A stretch of 58,236 nt of DNA from Venturia oleaginea (lineage: Eukaryota > Ascomycota > Dothideomycetes > Venturiales > Venturiaceae): positions 1-58,236 of the forward strand of contig JABMLP010000047.1 in assembly GCA_013176395.1 (NCBI GenBank), given 5' to 3'. The first letter of the stretch is position 1, and each line of letters starts with the position of its first letter. The notes below the pieces were generated by a model. The model saw only the letters and a program-made list of their open reading frames with translations, was not told the DNA's origin and searched no databases. Positions 52,445 through 58,236 of this stretch are shown piece after piece. A program made the position numbers and the translations under genes.

Positions 52445-53466
52445 CTACTCTTTTTCCGAGTAGTCCTCTTCTTCAACTTCTTCATTCTCCTCAGTGGTTC
52501 CTTTGGCCCTTTTTGAACCAAGTTGCGTGACTCTTTCTACCTCTGTATCCAACCAGCAGTCTTTCATTCTATGGCCGGCCTTCCCACAGCGTAAGCAGAG
52601 GTTATTTGCCTTCCTATATTCATAGGCTTTAGACGAAATTTTTAACTTGTTTACGCGTGTAGGCTCCCAGTCCATAGCGTTCAGATCTTTAAAAGACTTC
52701 TCTTTATCTCTGAATCGTAACTTATCTTCTGAGGAAGAGAGCATCTTTGCTGTAGTGATTTGCATACTTGTATTCAAAAGATCGGACACAAACTGCTGGT
52801 AGGAGGTACTCTGAGATTGGCCTATTCTCTGGTTTCGCAGCTCTTGATTTATTGCTTTGTGTAGAAATGCAATTTTAACAGCGTCAGGCCAAGTCATTCC
52901 TCCAGCATTAGCAAGAGTGGGTTTCAAAACGGGGAAGAAAAGAGAAGAAGGGTTCTTTCTCTTTTTGTTTGATTGTGGACAGGCTTACAGTAGCTCTTTG
53001 TTGTTGTACTGGATCGCCATAGAAGTTGTCCATATACTGTAACAATTTCTGTCCCGTTTTATCTTCCTCTGGAGCTGTCTTTACGTAGGCCAGAGTAGCC
53101 TGAGCTGCGGAGCCTCGTAGAGAGGAGAAGATGTAGGCAAATTGGTTCCTACTATCCCCTATAGACTCTGCGTCTATCTCCAACTTCATCTTGCTTGTTG
53201 AAACCACTGAGCCCATTCAGAACGCTTGCCATCAAATTCTTGGAGCTTAGGAAGTACAGCTTTCTTCCTATGTATTCTGTCTTTTTGTGAATTCTTAGTC
53301 TCTTGTCCTTCTACTACGTTCTCAGAGCGAGTAGTGTTAGGTAAGATTGTAAGAATACGCGTAATAGCATCGTTCTGAATGGCTAGTTGATGTTGTAATG
53401 CTGCATAGCTTCTTGTAGGGCTTGGGGTTCTTGAGGAACTCTTTGTTCCTGATCTTCTCCTTCCAT
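52445..53466 (-). pseudogene. Gypsy-1 Gag (right copy), frameshifted
   Basis: The original ATG at 53466 (MEGEDQEQRVPQEPQALQEA) is not interrupted by an LTR here. However, one G is missing at ATGGCAGC, an extra C occurs near 52921, and one G is missing near 53193. The knuckle CLRCGKAGHRMKDC is intact. It shows what the ancestral gag start was. Confidence 0.88.
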
Positions 53467-54120
53467 ATTTTCACCTATGAGAGATAATAGAGAGCACTAC
53501 TATACACACTCCTAGGCTCTACTCTAGAGATTTGCTAGGCAGTATAGAGTCAATGCCTATTAGTATAGGAAGGTGACTATAGAATCCCAGAAGGATTTTT
53601 TACACTATAGTCCGCTCTGCAATCCTTATTACTAAGGACAGAGCTCCCAGGGACTGTGAAGGCCAAGTGTATTAAATCTCTCTCCTAGCTCTTTCTTTCC
53701 TCAGCTTATTACAGCTTCAACTCCTAAGACTACTACGCTGTCTTAGGATGACCTGCCCTTGCTTCTTGGAGATTCTAGCACGTTCTAGAAAATCTCAGTT
53801 TGAATTCTCTTGAATTCCCTTTTTGGATTGGCCCTTTCGGTTGGCCCTTGCTTCTTGGAGATTCTAGCACCTTCTAGAAAATCTCAGCTTGAATTCTCTT
53901 GAATTCCCTTTTTGTTTGGCCCTTGAGGTTGGCCCTTGAAGTTGGCCTTTGAGGTTGGCCCTTGCTTCTTGAGTTAGGACAAGTGTCCTCTTCTTGAAAT
54001 TCCTTTCTGTTTGGCCCTTGAGGTTGGCCCTCGCTTCTTGGATTAGGACAAGTGTCCTCTTCTTGAAATTCCTTTTTGGAGCTTGCTCTCTGTGAGCCTT
54101 TCTTCCTTTGTAAGATTGAG

Positions 54121-54131
54121 GTACTTAGATA
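54121..54131 (-). promoter_or_regulatory. Self-complementary primer-binding site of gypsy-1 (right)
   Basis: The same 11-nt site as on the left arm, one base inside the 5' LTR (54133-54450). Confidence 0.72.
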
Positions 54132-54132
54132 A

Positions 54133-54450
54133 TGTAAGAGTTCAACCCTCAAAGGTGTTTCGCAAGTGAGAGAAGACTGCTTGTATTTCAAAGTATCTAA
54201 GTACAGAGAAGAAAGTGTAAGTACAGGAAGGATAGCTCGTATATATAATCCTCCTCTTACAATAGATCCTTCTAGAAAGTATCTTTAAATGGAAACGTGA
54301 CAGCTTGCAAAATAGAACATGGCAGCTTGCGAAATAGAACATGACAGCTTGCAAAAAATAGTGAAAGACATGACAGCTTGCAGAATAACAAGAGAACAAT
54401 TGGAAATCCAGTCATGGATAAGCTAGAGAGAAGGATTCCATCCCTTAACA
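54133..54450 (-). mobile_element. Gypsy-1 (right element) 5' LTR
   Basis: 318 bp with four U3 repeat units and a small local rearrangement (AAAAAATAGTGAAAGACATG) near 54355. Its outer end abuts AAAAT of the older LTR. Confidence 0.9.
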
Positions 54451-54607
54451 AAAATAGAACATGGCAGCTTGCGAAATAGAACATGACAGCTTGCAAAATA
54501 GAACATGACAGCTTGCAAAATAGAACATGACAGCTTGCAGAATAACAAGAGAACAATTGGAAATCCAGTCATGGATAAGCTAGAGAGAAGAATTCCATCC
54601 CTTAACA
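54451..54607 (-). mobile_element. Gypsy-1 LTR, 5' part (completes 35793-35973)
   Basis: AAAATAGAACATGG...TTAACA. Together with 35793-35973 it forms one LTR inserted in copia. The copia flanks are CTCAT on the left and CTCAG on the right, an imperfect duplication. Confidence 0.85.
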
Positions 54608-55209
54608 CTCAGCTCCTATGCATCTGACCCAACGGTATTCCATGAGAAGGCAATCAAGAAAGTAGCTAGGTACCTCAGGTCATTTCCAGATCTTGGACTG
54701 GAATACAGCATTGGAGGACATACTGGGCTTGTGGGATACTCATGCAGATTACGCTATGGACAAGGCAGACAGGGTCTCCATCCTAGGATGGGTGTTCTTT
54801 CTTGCTGGAGCACCAGTTGCCTGGATGAGCAAGAAGATGAAGTCAGTAGCAATCTCTACGATGGAAGCTGAATACATGGCAATGAGCAGCGGTGGTAAAC
54901 AAGCTCAATTCCTTTCATCGCTCTTGAGGGAAATGGGACATTCGGACATGGTAGGCGAGAACGCTTTTGAGTCTCTCATGGTTCTGAAGGGAGACAACCA
55001 AGCTTGTCTCAGCCTGGTTAAGGGTTCCCATGCTCATGAGAGGTCTAAACACATTGATATCGCATACAACAATGTCAGAAGAATGAGAGAAAGGAACCAA
55101 TTGATTGTGGAGTTTCTGTCCTACTGCAGACATGGTTGCAGATGGGTTGACTAAGCCAAAGAATGGTCAACAGTTCCAGAACTTCTTACATCAACTGGGA
55201 ATGGTATAG
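54608..55209 (+). pseudogene. Copia Pol C-terminal fragment (RNase H), right copy
   Basis: Continues the fragment at 35532-35792: SSYASDPTVFHEKAIKKVAR, LGLEYSIGG, DADYAMDKADRVSILGWVFF, STMEAEYMAMSSGGKQAQF, ERSKHIDIAYNNVRRM, and after a shift ADGLTKPKNGQQFQNF. Small indels near 54720 and 55120 break the frame. It corresponds to the left copy at 28185-28788. Confidence 0.9.
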
Positions 55210-55233
55210 CTAAGGTCTAGGCATGAGTGGGAG

Positions 55234-55423
55234 TGTTGAACAGTGGCATGCCAGTCCTTGATACCTCAGGCATAGTGCACGTGAAAGATGCCACGGTGTA
55301 CTTAACCTCCTTAGTCAATACAGTCAAGTCACAGGTGAAACTCGTTCTGTTCATCGGCTCCTATCGTTAAGTTCGTGTTGAATCTACTTCCGAATAACTC
55401 TGTTTTGCTCGTTCAACGTAACA
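55234..55423 (+). mobile_element. Copia 3' LTR, right copy
   Basis: TGTTGAACAGTGG...CAACGTAACA, 190 bp, preceded by the purine tract GAGTGGGAG. It lacks 43 bp present in the left LTR, removed between GATGCCA/GATGCAA direct repeats. Flanking sequence begins at 55424 (GTTAGGAT). Confidence 0.9.
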
Positions 55424-55544
55424 GTTAGGATAATAAAATAATCCAGCAACAAATCCTTACAGCGTCGATCGCCTCTGCAATGGAGCTGCGGCACTTTAGT
55501 TTATCCCTAAGAGTACCACAATCTGTGTTCCAAAGTTTCTTCAT

Positions 55545-55934
55545 TTGTGGAAAAAGGATGGAGTAGTATATCTGAAAACTACTCTTATAGAGACCGGTGT
55601 CGAGCTACAGAGTATAGAGAAATCTCAACTTCCTGCTGCAGTCAGACAAGTTACCGCCTTGCTAGAGTCGACAGTTCCCCGCGATTCAGCAGTTCCGGCG
55701 AAAATTCATGGAATGTTCGAATCCAAACCTTCAAGTCATTCCTCCGTGTTGTATATGAGATTGGAAAGTAAAACGAGGATGGACATCCATAATCGAAGAT
55801 TTACTGATTGGGAGGCGACAGGATTTTTCTTACAAGAATTGGAGCTTCATTATCGGAAGGCGAGTTTATCGCTAGAGAAAACAAAGATATCATCACAAGT
55901 GAAAAATAGCGAACGTGTTATGTGTCAGTTTTAA
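55545..55934 (+). CDS. Unidentified open frame in the direct repeat
   Basis: A frame of about 129 codons is open here, but it has no ATG at its upstream end. It opens after a TAG near 55499 and the first ATG is internal, so it might be a terminal exon or chance. In the left copy (24-287) one extra A near 274 closes the frame early. No domain is recognised. The C-terminal part is Lys/Ser/Glu rich. It is listed only because it is the longest frame in the repeat outside the transposon. Confidence 0.12.
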   Translation: MWKKDGVVYLKTTLIETGVELQSIEKSQLPAAVRQVTALLESTVPRDSAVPAKIHGMFESKPSSHSSVLYMRLESKTRMDIHNRRFTDWEATGFFLQELELHYRKASLSLEKTKISSQVKNSERVMCQF

Positions 55935-57868
55935 AGGTCATCTGAATTTCAAGTATTGAATAAAACGAGCGAGTGTTCTACAACTAGGGTTTGCGTGCAA
56001 GAATATCTTCGAAAATTCGAATTCTCCTACCACCCGATATCTGTAGCTGATAGCAATCATGTTCGTGTACCAAGAGAGTGATAGATCGACCTCAGCTCCT
56101 ATAGCTCATCAAGTTAGTGTTTATTCTCACATCATCATGGTCTTCATAACTTACTTCGGTTCGTGCTTAATAGGGGGGAGACTTCCGCAGTCAGGATGGT
56201 TGCAAATTTGCCAAGGATGGAAATTACAATTCTGGCATTTTTCGCCTGAATTTGCAGCATTCTCCTTTCGGCAATGCATGCAGGGCTGAGGTATAGCCAT
56301 CTTTCGGCAGAGGTTGATGATGTTTGGCGATACGGAAGTAACGGTGTTGGATAATGATGCTGAGTGTATGGGGAACAGCGATATTTATTCACGATCAAGT
56401 TAGAAGGACAATTAGCCAAAGGTGTATGTTGCCTAGATATAGCTCAACCTCGCCGTTAGTCCTTGCAAGATATGCGACAGGTCACATATAACCCTGCTTA
56501 ATACAAGAGTGCGCTGGCGAAAAGTCTGTGACTCGCACAAGACTTCGTCAAATTTAACACCAGGCCTCGAAATAGCACTGAGCTAAGTATAACGCCCATG
56601 CTGACGCAATAAAAACTTCTAGTGAGTTTGTGTGCGGCACTGAAAATGGTCAGGCGACACAGGGACGCTTTGATGCTGCTGATAGTGACGGGGGCGAATT
56701 AGAAGGCCACAGCGACGTTCTCAAGCAAGGATGCCCGTATACTCCACTACAATGTAGTTAAAGGCGCCGGTCAACTGTGCCGCACACACCGTGGACGTAG
56801 GGTGGTTATGACCCTTTCCTCCTCCTTCTTTGCCAAATTGGCATCATTAGTGGAAGGGCCTCGTTCATGTCGTCAACGCCTGCTCATCTTCATTGGATGG
56901 GAGGCGACCCTCGGGGCTGGCATTCCGTCGCTACAGCGTTCCATCATGCACGGTGCTGCTACATGAATCCCCATTCTATAAGGGGAAAAAGCTGCCTGGA
57001 ATGTAAGTCACTTGCTACTCACTCAGCACCTCACGGCTCGACGACCTAGAACAGCCTCTCTACCACATTGTTACCGCAGCTTATCTGTAGCGAATAGGTC
57101 ACTAGACCATGTTGTAGAGCCATCACATGCCACAGTTGTCCCCTTGCTATTCTTCAACCCGGAGCCAGCTCTACCTCCAATAGCAACGACGGCAGGATAG
57201 CAGCCGAGCAAGCTGAGCTGACGGATACGGTCCCTTGCCGTTGTGACACCATTAGCCGTAATGCAAAGTGACGAGAAGTAGCATCGGCAGTTTGCACAAA
57301 ATCCAGGGCGCGTACGAGATAATACGAAGAGAGAGGGGAAAGGGGCTTACACGAGCAAGAGGAAGGAGAGAGTATGATTGATACAAGAGCAACAGGAAGA
57401 TCTAGGGAAGCAGGGTGTGATCCGATTCCAAATAGAGGCGGCAGACAAGGGGGCGGCGGATGGACGAATTGGGACGAAATACGCCAAGAGAGAGCGGAGC
57501 TTCGAGACGGCCGCATGAATGTAGCAAGTAGGGAGGAAGGAGTCAGGCAACAAGAAAGAAGGATAAGGAGGAAACGGGGTAGGAATGAAACACGAGGTAA
57601 TCGAATAAAACATATCTTATAAATCAGATGCTCTTTGTTGCCGTGTCGCGGTAGCTCCGCTACGCACGGCCTCTTTATCCCCATGGTAGAGTATTTATAG
57701 GGCCCCCAACAGGGCGGGCCAACCCGCACGGGTCGGTGTCGGGGCCGGTTGCTGGAGCGGGCTTAGGTTCTATAATACCTATCCAACCTACCCCACCAAG
57801 GTATAGTTTGGCCTTATCTAAATAGAGTAGTTCTTTATATCTATAACCTATCAAACCTGTATTTGATA

Positions 57869-58236
57869 ACGTACTTCACAAGCGAGTGAGCCACTTCACA
57901 AACGTGAACCGCCTTCGTAAAAATACTACGCAACCCTACAACAATTTATAGTATTAAATAGAATAGAATATTATTATTTAGAAGCTTCGCTATCATCTAT
58001 ATTCTCTATTTCTACTTCACAAGTGCGGGAGTTATGCCCAGTCTCGCCGCAACGGCCGCAGTACCTCTCTCCACGTACCCTCTTCGCAGGCTTCTCACCA
58101 TCGTTACGATTACCACCCTCCTTATAGTAACTAAGTCAGTTACTTCACCAGCTGTCAAGGTCTGCTCAATCCGTATGTCTCCTTTTGCGACTCTACGCTT
58201 TGTAACTGCCTCAATTGCGTCTCGAAGACGCGCTGT
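57869..58236 (-). mobile_element. pogo/Fot1-type transposon 1, left end of its second copy
   Basis: The copy starts at ACGTACTTCACAAGCGAGTG after a TA. It contains the transposase C-terminus with the zinc-knuckle codons and is cut by the window end. Confidence 0.85.

Larger units (their letters stand above)
48281..55423. repeat. Right arm of the large inverted repeat (partner 26301-35531)
   Basis: Mirror image of the left arm: gypsy-1 3' LTR, internal region (minus), 5' LTR, partial LTR, copia 3' end and copia LTR (plus). Similarity ends exactly at the copia LTR terminus on both sides. Beyond ...GTAACA the flanks differ. Confidence 0.93.
55522..58236. repeat. Right copy of the 2.7-kb direct repeat
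   Basis: This is a nearly exact second copy of bases 1-2725, shorter by about ten single-base losses, many in homopolymers. It begins about 100 bp after the end of the copia LTR at 55423 and runs off the window. The distance between copies is about 55.5 kb. It could be a tandem duplication, a circular or tandem unit, or redundant contig ends. Confidence 0.95.

Overview
The window looks like a repeat-rich piece of a filamentous ascomycete (Pezizomycotina) genome. Host genes have canonical 53-58 bp GT-AG introns. Recognisable host products are a Src1/Heh2-type inner nuclear membrane protein, the type IV arginine methyltransferase Rmt2, an Hst2-class sirtuin, an amadoriase-like oxidase and an amino-acid permease. 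The mobile elements are typical fungal pogo/Fot1 transposons, chromodomain Ty3/gypsy elements, Ty1/copia fragments and a tyrosine-recombinase (DIRS-like) retrotransposon.

Layout: (1) 1-2725 is repeated almost exactly at 55522-58236, touching both window edges. (2) 2356-7512 is a cluster of four pogo/Fot1-type elements, partly nested, all broken or internally deleted. (3) 7852-25292 is the gene-bearing part: SRC1 homologue (+, frame broken), an uncharacterised Cys-rich/coiled-coil protein (-, frame broken), a cupin protein (-, frame broken), RMT2 (-, intact, one intron), HST2 (+, intact), an amadoriase-like pseudogene (-) divergently paired with an intact permease gene (+, two introns). (4) 26301-55423 is a nest of retroelements bounded by two outward-facing copia 3' ends.

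Reading the nest from target duplications: a copia element (pieces at 35532-35792 and 54608-55423) was entered by a gypsy-1 LTR. That LTR was entered by a gypsy-1 element (5-bp AAAAT duplication, 35974-54450). Its terminal LTR was entered by a chimeric, defective gypsy-2 (AAAAT duplication again, 36153-48195). The gypsy-2 5' LTR was entered without duplication by the DIRS-like element (41642-48164). A second gypsy-1 copy plus a copia 3' end lies to the left in inverted orientation (26301-35531), making 7-9 kb inverted arms around the core 35532-48280.

Three mechanisms can be read directly from sequence. The gypsy elements carry an 11-nt primer-binding site complementary to their own predicted RNA start (Tf1-type self-priming). 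The DIRS-like gag and RT frames are separated only by UAG-CAG-CCA, the known leaky-stop context. The DIRS-like RNase H region has spawned a tandem array of about 200-bp chimeric units.

Caution: paired copies inside the window differ mostly by single-base indels and hardly by substitutions. Sequencing or assembly error may therefore explain part of the frameshifting and even the terminal redundancy. Some nonsense changes in the transposase and amadoriase genes instead fit CpA-to-TpA (RIP-like) mutation.
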